64,000 bases of DNA, from contig NZ_SLXD01000002.1 in assembly GCF_004340905.1 (NCBI RefSeq), positions 434,001-498,000 on the forward strand. Reading direction: 5' to 3'. This DNA is from Rubrivivax gelatinosus (GTDB lineage: Bacteria > Pseudomonadota > Gammaproteobacteria > Burkholderiales > Burkholderiaceae_C). The notes under the pieces are model-generated. The model worked only from the letters and a program-made list of their open reading frames with translations, was not told the DNA's origin and ran no database searches. Shown in pieces: positions 13,422-24,661 of the stretch. Positions within the stretch are counted from its first letter, which is position 1. The number at the start of each line of letters is the position of its first letter. The translations under genes and the position numbers were made by a program.

Positions 13422-15470
13422 TCAGGCGACGACGACGCCGCCGCCGCGGCGCTTGGCTTCGTAGCAGGCGGCGTCGGCGGCCGCGAGCCACTGCTCGGCA
13501 CTGCGGGCCGCGGGGCCGAGTTCGGCCAGGCCCAGGCTCGCACCCAGGCGCAGGGCCTGGCCGTCCCAGTCCAGCGCGATGGCGGCGATGGCCTGCTCGA
13601 CCTTGCCCGCCACCGCCAGGCCCTGGCGCACGTCGCAATGCGGCAGCAGCAGCGCGAACTCGTCGCCGCCGATGCGCGCGGCGGCGTCGCTGCTGCGCAC
13701 GCTGTCGGCGATCGCCGCCGCGACACGCTGCAGCATCGCGTCGCCGGCGGCATGGCCGGCGGCGTCGTTGATCGGCTTGAAACGGTCGAGGTCGATCATC
13801 ACCAGCGTTGCCGGGCGCGGTTCGCTGCCGGCGGCGGCGCGCGCCTGCAGCACCTGCTGCAACGCGATGGCGAAACCGTCGCGGTTGAGCAGCCCGGTCA
13901 GCGGGTCGTGACGCGCGGCGTGTTCCAGCCGCTCGCGGGCGTCGACCTGGCCGCTGATGTCGTACATGCACCAGATCGTGCCCGCCGACGGATCCGCCGC
14001 GTCGACGGGGCGCGCGCGCAGCCGGCTCCAGAACGCCGGCCCTTCGCGACCGACCAGACGCCACTCGCCTTCGTAGACCTCGCCGCGGGCGAAGGCCTCG
14101 GCGGACTCGCGGCGCATCGTCTCGTCGTCGACCGCGCTGGCGAAGATGAGCGCGGTGTCCCGGCCCACGAGCTGCGTCTCGTCGCGGCCCAGCAGGCGGC
14201 AGACCTCGGCGCTGACCAGTTCGAGGCGGCCGTCGCGCTCGAAGGCCAGCCCGACCGGCGAGGCCGCCAGCACCGAGCCCAGGCGCCGCAGCACCACCGC
14301 ACGCGCCTGCTCGGCGCGCATGCGCTCGGCGACGACCTGGCGCAGCGTCTGGGCCAGACGCCCGATCTCGCCGTCGGCGTCGGGCCAGCCGGCGCGCTCG
14401 TCACCGGCGAGCAGGCGCGCGGCGCGGCGCTGCAGCCGGTCCAGCGGCCGCAGCTGGCGGGCCAGGAACCACACCATCAGCGCCGACATCACCAGCGAGA
14501 ACGCCGCGCCCAGCTCGAGCGCCTCGATGCGGGCCTCGCGCAGCGGCTCCTTGAGCAGCCTGCGCGGCACGACGCGCCAGACCTGCCAGCCCGTCTCGGG
14601 CTCGCCGGCCATCGCCACGACCTCGTCGGCGCCAGACCAGGCGCCGGCCTGCGCCGAATGCGGCCGCCCGGCCCGCACCCAGCGTGCGTACGCCGCCGAC
14701 AGCCGCGGCTCGCTGGCCACCGGCTGCAGCACGCGGCCGTGGTCCGGATGGGAGACGATGCGGCCGTCGGCGGCGGTGATGACGGTGAACTCATCGCCGT
14801 CCTCGGCGCCGTCCGTCGTCGTGTCCAGGTCGGCGGCCAGGCCGCCGGTGTCCAGCGGGACCGAGCCGAACAGCACCCCGTAGACCTCGCCGTCGCCGGC
14901 TATCAGCGGCTGCGCGAAGACCACCACCGGCTGGGCGCTCAGCAGCCCGACCGTCGGGCTGGAGATCTCGGGCAGGCGCGTCTGCAGGACACGCCGGAAC
15001 GTCGGCTTGGCGCCCAGCGAAGGCTGCGGCCCGACCACGCCGTCGTGCTTCATCGCGATCAAGGCCCGGCCCCGGGCATCGGCGACCACGATCCCGCCGA
15101 ACGACGAACGGAACGCAGCCTGGGCCTGGAAGAAGTCGTGCAGACGGCGCTCGTCGGCCAGCAGTGCCTTCGTCAGCAGCGGTGCGGTCGCCGACAGCGC
15201 ACGCTGCGCCGTGCGCACGCGTCGGCTGACGACATCGGCGCTGCGCTGCACCTCCACCTGCTGCTGCCGTTCGACGGACGCCTCGATGGATTGTTCGGCC
15301 ACGCGCACCATCTGCGTCAGCGTCAGCGCGATGGCCGCGAACAGCATCAGCGTCGAGCCGACGGCCAGCCGTGCCTTCAAGGTCGGCAGCCAGCGCGCGA
15401 GCGGACCCGGACGGCGCGAAAGCGCCGTCTGCCCGTCCGTGCTCACCGGATGTTCCGCCGAATCCCGCAC
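13422..15470 (-). CDS. membrane diguanylate cyclase (Cache-HAMP-PAS-GGDEF)
   Basis: 682 aa from GTG 15470, chosen because AGGA lies five bases upstream; longer (15530) and shorter (15446) GTG starts lack a ribosome site. A membrane helix at about 30-50 is followed by a periplasmic dCache-like sensor (to about 300), a second helix (SLVMSALMVWFLA), HAMP, a PAS domain (SPVGLAFERDGRLELVSAEV) and a C-terminal GGDEF domain with an intact RIGGDEF active site. It should make cyclic di-GMP from two GTP in response to an extracellular signal. I see no RxxD inhibitory site right before the active site. No EAL domain. Confidence 0.9.
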   Translation of the reverse strand: MRDSAEHPVSTDGQTALSRRPGPLARWLPTLKARLAVGSTLMLFAAIALTLTQMVRVAEQSIEASVERQQQVEVQRSADVVSRRVRTAQRALSATAPLLTKALLADERRLHDFFQAQAAFRSSFGGIVVADARGRALIAMKHDGVVGPQPSLGAKPTFRRVLQTRLPEISSPTVGLLSAQPVVVFAQPLIAGDGEVYGVLFGSVPLDTGGLAADLDTTTDGAEDGDEFTVITAADGRIVSHPDHGRVLQPVASEPRLSAAYARWVRAGRPHSAQAGAWSGADEVVAMAGEPETGWQVWRVVPRRLLKEPLREARIEALELGAAFSLVMSALMVWFLARQLRPLDRLQRRAARLLAGDERAGWPDADGEIGRLAQTLRQVVAERMRAEQARAVVLRRLGSVLAASPVGLAFERDGRLELVSAEVCRLLGRDETQLVGRDTALIFASAVDDETMRRESAEAFARGEVYEGEWRLVGREGPAFWSRLRARPVDAADPSAGTIWCMYDISGQVDARERLEHAARHDPLTGLLNRDGFAIALQQVLQARAAAGSEPRPATLVMIDLDRFKPINDAAGHAAGDAMLQRVAAAIADSVRSSDAAARIGGDEFALLLPHCDVRQGLAVAGKVEQAIAAIALDWDGQALRLGASLGLAELGPAARSAEQWLAAADAACYEAKRRGGGVVVA

Positions 15471-15611
15471 CTGCTTCCTCGTGGCCTCGCCTGCGCCTTC
15501 GCCGCGCCGGCACGGCGCACGCACGAGCACGATTCTGCGGACATCGGCGGCCGCACCGGCGCCGAAAAGACCGGGGCTACGGGCCCATCTCGTGGCGCCG
15601 CGAGGCGGCGT

Positions 15612-17883
<2,272 letters not shown>

Positions 17884-17943
17884 GCGGCGGACGCGGTCTT
17901 GCGCGGCAGCGCCAGAATCGGGCGCGAAACCGGAGACCCCGAG

Positions 17944-18645
17944 ATGACGCTGCAAGACTTCCCGATCACCACCAAGTGGCCGCCCCGGCACCCCGAGCGG
18001 CTGCAGCTGTATTCGCTGCCCACGCCCAACGGCGTGAAGGTCTCGATCATGCTCGAGGAGACCGGCTTGCCCTACGAGGTGCACCGCGTGTCCTTCGACA
18101 ACCAGGACCAGCTCTCGCCCGAGTTCCTGTCGCTGAACCCGAACAACAAGATCCCGGCGATCCTCGACCCCGACGGCCCGGGCGGCAGGCCGCTGGCGCT
18201 GTTCGAGTCGGGCGCGATCCTGCTGTACCTGGCCGAGAAGACCGGCCAGTGCCTGCCGCGCGACCCGGCCGCGAAGTGGCAGGCCGTGCAGTGGCTGATG
18301 TTCCAGATGGGCGGGGTCGGGCCGATGTTCGGCCAGCTCGGCTTCTTCCACAAGTTCGCCGGCAAGGACTGGGAAGACAAGCGCCCGCGCGAACGCTACG
18401 CCAGCGAGTCGCGCCGGCTGCTGGCCGTGCTCGAAGGCCACCTCGCGGCCCGCGCCTGGATGATGGGCGACGAGTTCAGCATCGCCGACATCGCGATCTT
18501 CCCGTGGGTCAACAACCTCGTCGGCTTCTACGACGCCGGCGACCTGGTCGGCTTCAGCGGCTTCGCCAACGTGCAGCGGGTGCTCGAGGCCTTCATGAAC
18601 CGGCCGGGCGTGGCGCGCGGCATGAAGGTGCCGGCGACACGCTGA
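17944..18645 (+). CDS. glutathione S-transferase, YghU/YfcG (nu-class) type
   Basis: 233 aa from ATG 17944 (GGAG upstream). The thioredoxin-like N-domain (LYSLPTPNGVKVSIMLEETGLPYEVHRV, NPNNKIPAILDP, LFESGAILLYLAEK) and all-helical C-domain (FSIADIAIFPWV) match YghU/YfcG-type GSTs, which bind glutathione or its disulfide and act as disulfide-bond oxidoreductases. Cytoplasmic. It follows the transporter by 60 nt and may share its transcript, fitting a peroxide/thiol stress group. Confidence 0.88.
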   Translation: MTLQDFPITTKWPPRHPERLQLYSLPTPNGVKVSIMLEETGLPYEVHRVSFDNQDQLSPEFLSLNPNNKIPAILDPDGPGGRPLALFESGAILLYLAEKTGQCLPRDPAAKWQAVQWLMFQMGGVGPMFGQLGFFHKFAGKDWEDKRPRERYASESRRLLAVLEGHLAARAWMMGDEFSIADIAIFPWVNNLVGFYDAGDLVGFSGFANVQRVLEAFMNRPGVARGMKVPATR

Positions 18646-18699
18646 CCCGCGGCGCCCGCGGGCGCTAGCATCGGCACACCACCACTCGCCGAGCCCGCC

Positions 18700-19062
18700 A
18701 TGTCGCCGCGCCAACTGTTCGCCGCCCTGCTCTGCGCTGCCCCGCTGGCGGCGACGGCGGCGCCGATCTGGCAGCAGTCGGCCAGCGCCGAGGTCGAGCT
18801 CGGCGTGCGCGACAAATACGGCGAGACGCCGTTCCGCGCCGAGTTCGTCGTCGTCGGCCCCGAAGGCCGGCGCGAGACCAAGACGATCACCGTCGAAGGC
18901 GGCGCCTTCGGGGTCGTGCACTACCCGGGCGACTTCGGCGGCTACCTCGCGCCGGGCGCCTACCGCTGGTCGGCGCGTGTCGGCGGCAAGGTGGTCGCCG
19001 ACGGCCGCTTCAGCTTCGAGCAGGACGACCGCGGGCGGCAGCGGCTGGTCATCGAGGACTGA
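18700..19062 (+). CDS. small exported protein of unknown function
   Basis: 120 aa. A Sec signal peptide is clear (LFAALLCAAPLAATAA, cleavage around residue 21). The mature part is about 100 residues, beta-rich and without cysteines; it looks like a single immunoglobulin-like or Gly-rich sandwich fold. I do not recognise a family. It is convergent with the response-regulator gene, ending two bases before it. Confidence 0.7.
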   Translation: MSPRQLFAALLCAAPLAATAAPIWQQSASAEVELGVRDKYGETPFRAEFVVVGPEGRRETKTITVEGGAFGVVHYPGDFGGYLAPGAYRWSARVGGKVVADGRFSFEQDDRGRQRLVIED

Positions 19063-19063
19063 A

Positions 19064-19687
19064 TCAGCCCTCGACCGACGCCACCATGCGCGCCAGCTCG
19101 GCCACCGAGCCGGCTTCCATCTTGGCCATGATCGACGCGCGGTAGGCCTCGACCGTCTTCACCGACAGCTCCAGCTCCCAGGCCACGGTCTTGTTCAGCT
19201 TGCCGGCGAGGATGCCGCCCAGCACCTCGCGTTCGCGCCGGCCCAGGCGCGCCAGGCGCTCCTCGATCGTGCGCCGGCGCGTCTGCCGCGCCAGCGTCTC
19301 GCGCGACAGCTCGATCGCCGCGGCGACGCGGTCCAGCAGGTACTGCTCCTGGAACGGCTTCTCGATGAAGTCGTAGGCGCCGGCCTTCAGCGCCTCCACC
19401 GCCATCGGCACGTCGCCGTGGCCGGTGACGACGAGGATCGGCAGCGGGAAGTCGCGTTCGGCCAGCCGGCGCTGCAGCTCCAGCCCGCTCATGCCCGGCA
19501 TGCGCACGTCCAGCACCAGCGCGCCGGGGCGCTGCGCCTCGCGCGGCGGCAGCGCGGCGAGGAACTCGTCGGCACCGGCGTGGCAGGCCGAGTCCAGGCC
19601 GACCGAGGCGAACAGGAACTGCATCGAGCGGCGCATCGCGTCGTCGTCGTCGACGACCAGGATCAGCGGCGTGTCGGCAAGGCTCAT
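19064..19687 (-). CDS. FixJ/TtrR-like response regulator (REC + LuxR HTH)
   Basis: 207 aa. The receiver has acidic pocket DDDD (13-16), phosphoacceptor D60 in LVLDVRMPG, T88 and K110. The C-terminal LuxR/FixJ helix-turn-helix is present (LGRREREVLGGILAGKLNKTVAWELELSVKTVEAYRA shortened here by family). The start overlaps the histidine-kinase stop by four bases, so the pair is cotranslated. By architecture it matches TtrR/FixJ-type activators. The adjacent TsdA-like cytochrome suggests it responds to thiosulfate or tetrathionate. Confidence 0.9.
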   Translation of the reverse strand: MSLADTPLILVVDDDDAMRRSMQFLFASVGLDSACHAGADEFLAALPPREAQRPGALVLDVRMPGMSGLELQRRLAERDFPLPILVVTGHGDVPMAVEALKAGAYDFIEKPFQEQYLLDRVAAAIELSRETLARQTRRRTIEERLARLGRREREVLGGILAGKLNKTVAWELELSVKTVEAYRASIMAKMEAGSVAELARMVASVEG

Positions 19688-21441
19688 CTCGGCTCCTCGG
19701 TGGCGGGCGGCAGCACGACGCGCATCGTCGCGCCGCCGTCGGGTTCGGCGCTGGCCGTCAGCCGGCCGCCGTGGCTCTCGACAATCGTCCGGCAGATCGA
19801 CAACCCCAGGCCCAGGCCCTGCGGCTTGGTCGTGAAGAAGGCATCGAAGAGCCGCGCCTGGACTTCGGGCGGCAGGCCGCTGCCGTGGTCGCGCACGGCG
19901 AGCTCGACGCCGGCCTCGCCCTGCGCCGTCGTGACGACGATGCCGTGTTCGTGCGCCACGCCGTCGGGCGTCGCGTCGAGCGCGTTCTGCAGCAGGTTCA
20001 ACAGCACCTGCTCGATCTCGATGCGGTCGGCGTTGACCGCCGGCAGCGCGCCGTGCGGGCGCCAGACCAGCGGGATCGCGCGGCGCGCGGCGGCGTGCGC
20101 GAACAGCGGCAAGGTCTCGCCGACGACGACATCCAGGTCCAGCGGCTCGCGCCGCGCGTCGCGCCGGCGCACGAAGCCGCGGATGCGGCGGATGATGACC
20201 GCGGCGCGTTCGGCCTGGCCGGCGATGCCGCGTGCGCCGTCGCGCAGGAAGGCGGTGTCGCTGCGGCCGGCGTCGATGTAGCGCGTCATGCCTTCGGCGT
20301 AGTTGGTGATCGCCGCCAGCGGCTGGTTCAGCTCGTGGGCGATGTTCGAGGCCATCTCGCCGAGGATGCCCAGGCGCGAGAACTGGTCGCGCTGCTCGCG
20401 GTGCAGGCGCGCGGCCTGCTCGGCCTTCTCGCGCTCCTGGATCTCGCGCGTCAGCTCGGCGGTGCGCCGGCGCACCAGGCTTTCGACACGCGCCACGTGC
20501 ACCAGCCACCAGGCCAGCGCCGCCGCGGCCGCGGCGAACCAGGGCCAGTAGCCGGCGACCAGGCCGCGCAGCGTCGTCTGCGACAGGTACTCGTAGGGGC
20601 CGATCTTCAGCGTACGGAACAGCGCGTGCACCGAGCTGTAGTCCTGCGGCGCGGTCCAGGCGCGGCCGTCGACCGGGGCCATCGTCAGCAGGCTGGCGGT
20701 GACCGCCTTGGCGAGGTCGGGCGAGGTGCCGGCCAGGCGCGCGAACGGCCAGTCCGGGTACAGGCGCGAGGACAGCCGGCACGGGAAGGCGCCGGCCGGG
20801 CGTTCGCCGACGACGGCGAACTCGTCGGCGTGCACGCGGCCGGCGGCGATCAGCTCTTCGAGCAGGCAGGTGCGCAGCACGCCGGCGTCGGCGCGGCCGG
20901 CGCGCAGCGCGTCGATCACGCGTTCCATCGGGAAACCGGTCTCGACCAGCGCCGCCAGCCGCGTCGGCTTGACGCCGGCTTCGGCCATCTCGCGCCAGAC
21001 GACTCGCCAGCCGCCGAAGGCATCGGCCGCGACGACGGCGACGCGGCGCCCGGCGAGGTCCTCGAAACGTTCGGCGTGGCCCGGCCGGTTGGGCACGACG
21101 ACGGTCGAGCCGACGCTGTCGGTGGGCACCGCGTGCTCGCGGCTTTCCAGCGTCGCCAGCCGCGTGACGCCGTGCGCCGACTCCAGCTCGACGTAATAAC
21201 CCGGGTTGGTGACGACGAAGTCGAGTTCACCGCGCGCGACGGCGGCGGCGAGGCCGGCCGCGTCCAGCGGCCACAGCGTGAAGCGGTGCTCGGGCAGCGT
21301 GCGCTGCAGTTGCGCGGCCGTCGGCTCGAAGTCCCGCGCCGCCCGCTCCGAGCCCTGGTAGGCGAGCACGCCGATGCGCACCTCGTCGGCACGGGCGACG
21401 GCGGCGGCGAGCAGGCAGCAGAGGACGATCAGCAGGCGCAC
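19684..21441 (-). CDS. TtrS-like sensor histidine kinase with PhnD-type periplasmic domain
   Basis: 585 aa from GTG 21441. A signal sequence (LLIVLCCLLAAAVARA) is followed by a PhnD/ABC-binding-protein-like sensor domain (IGVLAYQGSERAARDFEPTA; FVVTNPGYYVELE; VETGFPMERVIDALRAGRADAGVLRTCLLEE). Next come one membrane helix (about residues 290-310), a coiled coil, the HisKA box IAHELNQPLAAI and an intact HATPase (LLQNALDA; DHGSGLP; GLGLGLSICR). This is the architecture of the tetrathionate sensor TtrS. It is separated from the upstream cytochrome gene by a terminator. Confidence 0.88.
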   Translation of the reverse strand: MRLLIVLCCLLAAAVARADEVRIGVLAYQGSERAARDFEPTAAQLQRTLPEHRFTLWPLDAAGLAAAVARGELDFVVTNPGYYVELESAHGVTRLATLESREHAVPTDSVGSTVVVPNRPGHAERFEDLAGRRVAVVAADAFGGWRVVWREMAEAGVKPTRLAALVETGFPMERVIDALRAGRADAGVLRTCLLEELIAAGRVHADEFAVVGERPAGAFPCRLSSRLYPDWPFARLAGTSPDLAKAVTASLLTMAPVDGRAWTAPQDYSSVHALFRTLKIGPYEYLSQTTLRGLVAGYWPWFAAAAAALAWWLVHVARVESLVRRRTAELTREIQEREKAEQAARLHREQRDQFSRLGILGEMASNIAHELNQPLAAITNYAEGMTRYIDAGRSDTAFLRDGARGIAGQAERAAVIIRRIRGFVRRRDARREPLDLDVVVGETLPLFAHAAARRAIPLVWRPHGALPAVNADRIEIEQVLLNLLQNALDATPDGVAHEHGIVVTTAQGEAGVELAVRDHGSGLPPEVQARLFDAFFTTKPQGLGLGLSICRTIVESHGGRLTASAEPDGGATMRVVLPPATEEPR

Positions 21442-21461
21442 GGCGGAGGAAGGCGGAAACG

Positions 21462-21486
21462 AAAAGGCCGGCTCGTCGAGCCGGCC
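21462..21486 (-). terminator. intrinsic terminator of the pentaheme cytochrome gene
   Basis: Stem GGCCGGCT / AGCCGGCC with a 5-nt loop; on the minus strand it is followed by TTTT. It lies between the cytochrome stop (21494) and the kinase start (21441), so the two are separate transcription units. Confidence 0.75.
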
Positions 21487-21493
21487 CCGCAGG

Positions 21494-23563
21494 TCAGTAG
21501 CGTGCGTCCCTGGGCTTCGGGTCCTTCGGCCAGTCCTTCACCTTGTCGGGGAAGTCGGGCCGCGGCTGGTGCGAGAAGTACTCGGCCACGTCCAGCGCCT
21601 CCTGGTCCGACAGCCCGCCCTGGCCCAGCGGGAACTTCTCGTGGAAGCCGACCGGCATATTACGCTTGACGAAGGCGGCCGCCGTGTAGGTGCGCGCCAT
21701 GCCGGCGCCGAGGTTGAACGAACGTTCGCCCCACAGCGGCGGGTAGACCATACGCCCGGCCTCGTCCTTCAGGCCTTCGCCGTCGGCGCCGTGGCAGACC
21801 GCGCACTGCGCGGCGTAGACCTTCTCGCCGTTGACCGGGTCCGGCACCAGCTTCGGGTCCATCTTGCCGATGCCGCGGCCGGGCACCTGGTCGCCCTTCT
21901 TCGTCGCGCCGCGCATCCAGTCGAAGTAGGCGACCATGGCCTTCAGGTCGGGAGAGTCGGCCGGCAGCGGCTTGCCGTTCATCGAGCGGCGGAAGCAGCC
22001 GTTGATGCGGTCTTCCATCGTGATGACCTTGCCGGCACGCGGCGCGTACGACGGGAAGAAGGCGCTGACGCCGACGTACGGCGAGCCGCCGGCCACCGTG
22101 CCGGCGTTCAGGTGGCACGAGGAACAGTTCATGTCGGCGCCGACATGCTCGGGCAGCAGCTCGCGCGTCTGGGCGTTGAGCCGCATGCCGCGCACCAGTT
22201 GCCCGGCGTTGGGCTCGGCCAGCAACGCGGCCAGGCGCGGGGTCTCGAACTTCGTGCTGTCGACCGTCGGGTCCAGGCGCAGACGCGCCTGCTTCACCTG
22301 GGCGGCGCTGACCGCACCGGCACCCTCGCCCCAACTGGCACGCACGAAGCTCAGGATCTCGGCGATCTCGTCGTCGCCCAGGCGGGCGAAGCCGGGCATC
22401 GTGTAGACGCGCGGGTGGCGCTCGGTGCCGGCGGTCTTCCAGCCGGTGAGCGTCAGGTGCAGCAGCGTCGCCGGGTCGCGTGCGGCCACCGTCGGGTTGC
22501 CGTCCAGCGCCGGGAACACGCCCTTCACGCCGCGGCCGTCGGCGCGGTGGCAGTCGGTGCAGAACTGCGTGTACCCCAGGCCGCCGCGCGTGGTGTAGCT
22601 CGTCTCGGGCGTGCCGCGCGAGGCGCTGCGTTCGGCCGGCGCCGGGCGCTCGCCGGGCAGCGCCGCCAGGTAGGTGGCGATGGCCAGCAGGTCCTCGTCG
22701 GCGAAGTGCTGCGTCGAATGCAGGATGACCTCGGTCATGCTGCCCGAGACGGTGCCGAAACGGTTCTGGCCGGTCTTCAGCAGCTCGACGGTGTCGGCCA
22801 CCGGGCCCAGGCCGCGCAGGTCGACGGCGTGCCAGTCCTCGACGACCGAACCGGCGAGGAACCGCCGGCCGCCCGCGCCGCCGTCGCCCATCGCCTTCTC
22901 CTGGAAGGCCAGGCCGCGCGGCGTGTGGCAGGCGCCGCAGTGGCCCGGGCCCTGCACGAGGTAGGCGCCGCGGTTCCACAGCGCGTCCTTCGTCGTGTCG
23001 GGCACGAAGGGCGTGGTGTCGGCGAAGACCGCGTTCCACAGCCCCAGGCCGGCACGCAGGTTGAACGGGAAGCGCATCGTCGCTTCGCGGTTCGGCGCGG
23101 CCACCGGCGTCACCTCGTCGCGCAGAAAGGCCCACAACGCGCGCATGTCCTCGTCGCTGAGCCTGGCGTAGGACGGGTAAGGCATCGCCGGGTACAGGCG
23201 GTGGCCGTCGGCGGCGACACCGTGGCGCATCGCACGCTCGAAGGCGCCGAAACTCCAGCCGCCCAGGCCGGTGGCGGCGTCGGGCGTGATGTTGGTCGAC
23301 CAGATCGTGCCGAACGGCGATTCGAGCGCCCGCCCGCCGGCGAGTGCGGCGCCGCCGGGCGCGGTATGGCAGGCGACGCAGTCGCCGAGCTGGGCGACGT
23401 AGCGGCCGCGTTCGATCAGCGCGGCGTCGTGCAAGGGCACGGCGGCGCCTTCGACGACGGCCGGGGCGCGCGCGATCCAGGCCGCGGCGGCGCCGCCGGC
23501 GAGCACGATCGCCGCGGCGGCCAGCGCCAGGCGCCGCGGGAGTCGGGAGGTGGAGGAAGTCAT
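21494..23563 (-). CDS. pentaheme cytochrome c: AdhB-like triheme module fused to TsdA-like thiosulfate dehydrogenase
   Basis: 689 aa. A signal anchor (ALAAAAIVLAGGAAAAW) places it in the periplasm. Five c-haem sites: CVACH (62-66), CGACH (209-213), CTDCH (335-339), CSSCH (480-484) and CAVCH (587-591). The first three and their spacing match the cytochrome subunit of membrane alcohol/gluconate dehydrogenases. From about residue 430 on it matches TsdA, including DMNCSSCHLNAG and INGCFRRSMNG, whose C523 corresponds to the unusual Cys ligand of the active-site haem. TsdA interconverts thiosulfate and tetrathionate. The fusion should pass electrons internally to a terminal acceptor. ATG 23563 is the only good start. 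Confidence 0.88.
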   Translation of the reverse strand: MTSSTSRLPRRLALAAAAIVLAGGAAAAWIARAPAVVEGAAVPLHDAALIERGRYVAQLGDCVACHTAPGGAALAGGRALESPFGTIWSTNITPDAATGLGGWSFGAFERAMRHGVAADGHRLYPAMPYPSYARLSDEDMRALWAFLRDEVTPVAAPNREATMRFPFNLRAGLGLWNAVFADTTPFVPDTTKDALWNRGAYLVQGPGHCGACHTPRGLAFQEKAMGDGGAGGRRFLAGSVVEDWHAVDLRGLGPVADTVELLKTGQNRFGTVSGSMTEVILHSTQHFADEDLLAIATYLAALPGERPAPAERSASRGTPETSYTTRGGLGYTQFCTDCHRADGRGVKGVFPALDGNPTVAARDPATLLHLTLTGWKTAGTERHPRVYTMPGFARLGDDEIAEILSFVRASWGEGAGAVSAAQVKQARLRLDPTVDSTKFETPRLAALLAEPNAGQLVRGMRLNAQTRELLPEHVGADMNCSSCHLNAGTVAGGSPYVGVSAFFPSYAPRAGKVITMEDRINGCFRRSMNGKPLPADSPDLKAMVAYFDWMRGATKKGDQVPGRGIGKMDPKLVPDPVNGEKVYAAQCAVCHGADGEGLKDEAGRMVYPPLWGERSFNLGAGMARTYTAAAFVKRNMPVGFHEKFPLGQGGLSDQEALDVAEYFSHQPRPDFPDKVKDWPKDPKPRDARY

Positions 23564-23645
23564 GGGGATGGACGTTCTGGTTCTCGTGGGTTCGAGCCTA
23601 GGGTTCACCCTGAGTCGCGGCGAGCCGGGCTTCCACGCCGCCGAA

Positions 23646-23665
23646 CCCGGGTTTCCCCGGGTTTC
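23646..23665. repeat. perfect tandem 10-bp direct repeat upstream of the pentaheme cytochrome gene
   Basis: CCCGGGTTTC occurs twice back to back (23646-23655, 23656-23665), one helical turn apart, about 85-100 bp upstream of the cytochrome start in the 156-nt region shared with murI. This looks like a phased regulator site; no protein can be assigned. Confidence 0.5.
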
Positions 23666-23719
23666 CCGAGCCCGGTGCTCGGCGATCGGCCGCCGTGCTG
23701 GCCTAAGATCGCGCCCGTC

Positions 23720-24544
23720 TTGCCTGTCCCGCCCTCCTCCTCCCTGCCCACCCACGACGCGCCGATCGGGGTCTACGACTCCGGTGTCGGCGGCCTGTCG
23801 GTGCTGCGTGCGCTGCGTGCGCGCCTGCCGGCCGAACGTTTCGTCTACGTCGCCGACAGCGGCCACGCGCCTTACGGCGACCGGCCGCGGCCCTACCTGC
23901 TGGGCCGCGCCGGCGCGGTCGCCGGCTTCTTCGTCGCCCAGCGCGCCAAGGCGCTGGTGCTGGCCTGCAACACGATCAGCGTCGTCGCCGCCGAGACGCT
24001 GCGTGCGCAGCACGCGCTGCCGATCGTCGCGATGGAGCCGGCGATCAAACCCGCCGTCGCCGCCACGCGCAGCGGCATCGTGCTGGTGCTGGCGACCACC
24101 GCGACGGTGCACAGCCCGGCGGTCGAGCGCCTGTGCCGCATCTGGGGGCGCGAGGTCGAGATCCTGCTGCAGCCCTGCCCCGGCCTCGTCGAGCTGATCG
24201 AGCAGGGGCGTTTCGCCGACCCGGCGACGCGTGCGCTGCTCGAGCGCTATCTGCGCCCGGCGCTGGACGCCGGCGCCGACATGGTGGTGCTGGGCTGCAC
24301 CCACTACGCCTTCGTGCAGGACGAGATCCGGCGCCTGGCCGGGCCCGCGGTGCAGGTCATCGAGCCGTCGGATGCCGTGGCGCGCCAGCTCGTGCACCGG
24401 CTCGGCCCGGCGCTGGCGCCGGCCGGCGCCGCCGGGGCGTCGACCTGCTACTACAGCTCGGGCGACACCGAGGCGCTGCGCCGTTTTCTCGAGCTCATGG
24501 GACGGCCTGGCGCCGTCGTGCACACGCTGCCGCAAGACAGCTGA
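23720..24544 (+). CDS. murI: glutamate racemase
   Basis: 274 aa if it begins at TTG 23720; no ATG or GTG exists between the previous stop and the first conserved strand (IGVYDSGVGGLSV), so a TTG start is likely. Both catalytic cysteines are visible: VLACNTIS and VLGCTHYAF. It makes D-glutamate for peptidoglycan in the cytoplasm. Divergent from the cytochrome gene; a YitT-family gene follows after 117 nt. Confidence 0.9.
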   Translation: MPVPPSSSLPTHDAPIGVYDSGVGGLSVLRALRARLPAERFVYVADSGHAPYGDRPRPYLLGRAGAVAGFFVAQRAKALVLACNTISVVAAETLRAQHALPIVAMEPAIKPAVAATRSGIVLVLATTATVHSPAVERLCRIWGREVEILLQPCPGLVELIEQGRFADPATRALLERYLRPALDAGADMVVLGCTHYAFVQDEIRRLAGPAVQVIEPSDAVARQLVHRLGPALAPAGAAGASTCYYSSGDTEALRRFLELMGRPGAVVHTLPQDS

Positions 24545-24661
24545 CCGGCGCCGCCGCCGCTGGCGCAAATCCTGCTCGCCGGAAATCGGGACAATCCCGT
24601 CCTTTCGCGCCGCCGGGGGTCACGAGCCCCAAGGCGGTGAACACGTGCCCCACCTCCGCAC

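Noticed and set aside
19771..21669. 632-codon plus-strand frame over the histidine kinase
   Set aside because: No motif; opposite strand carries an intact kinase.
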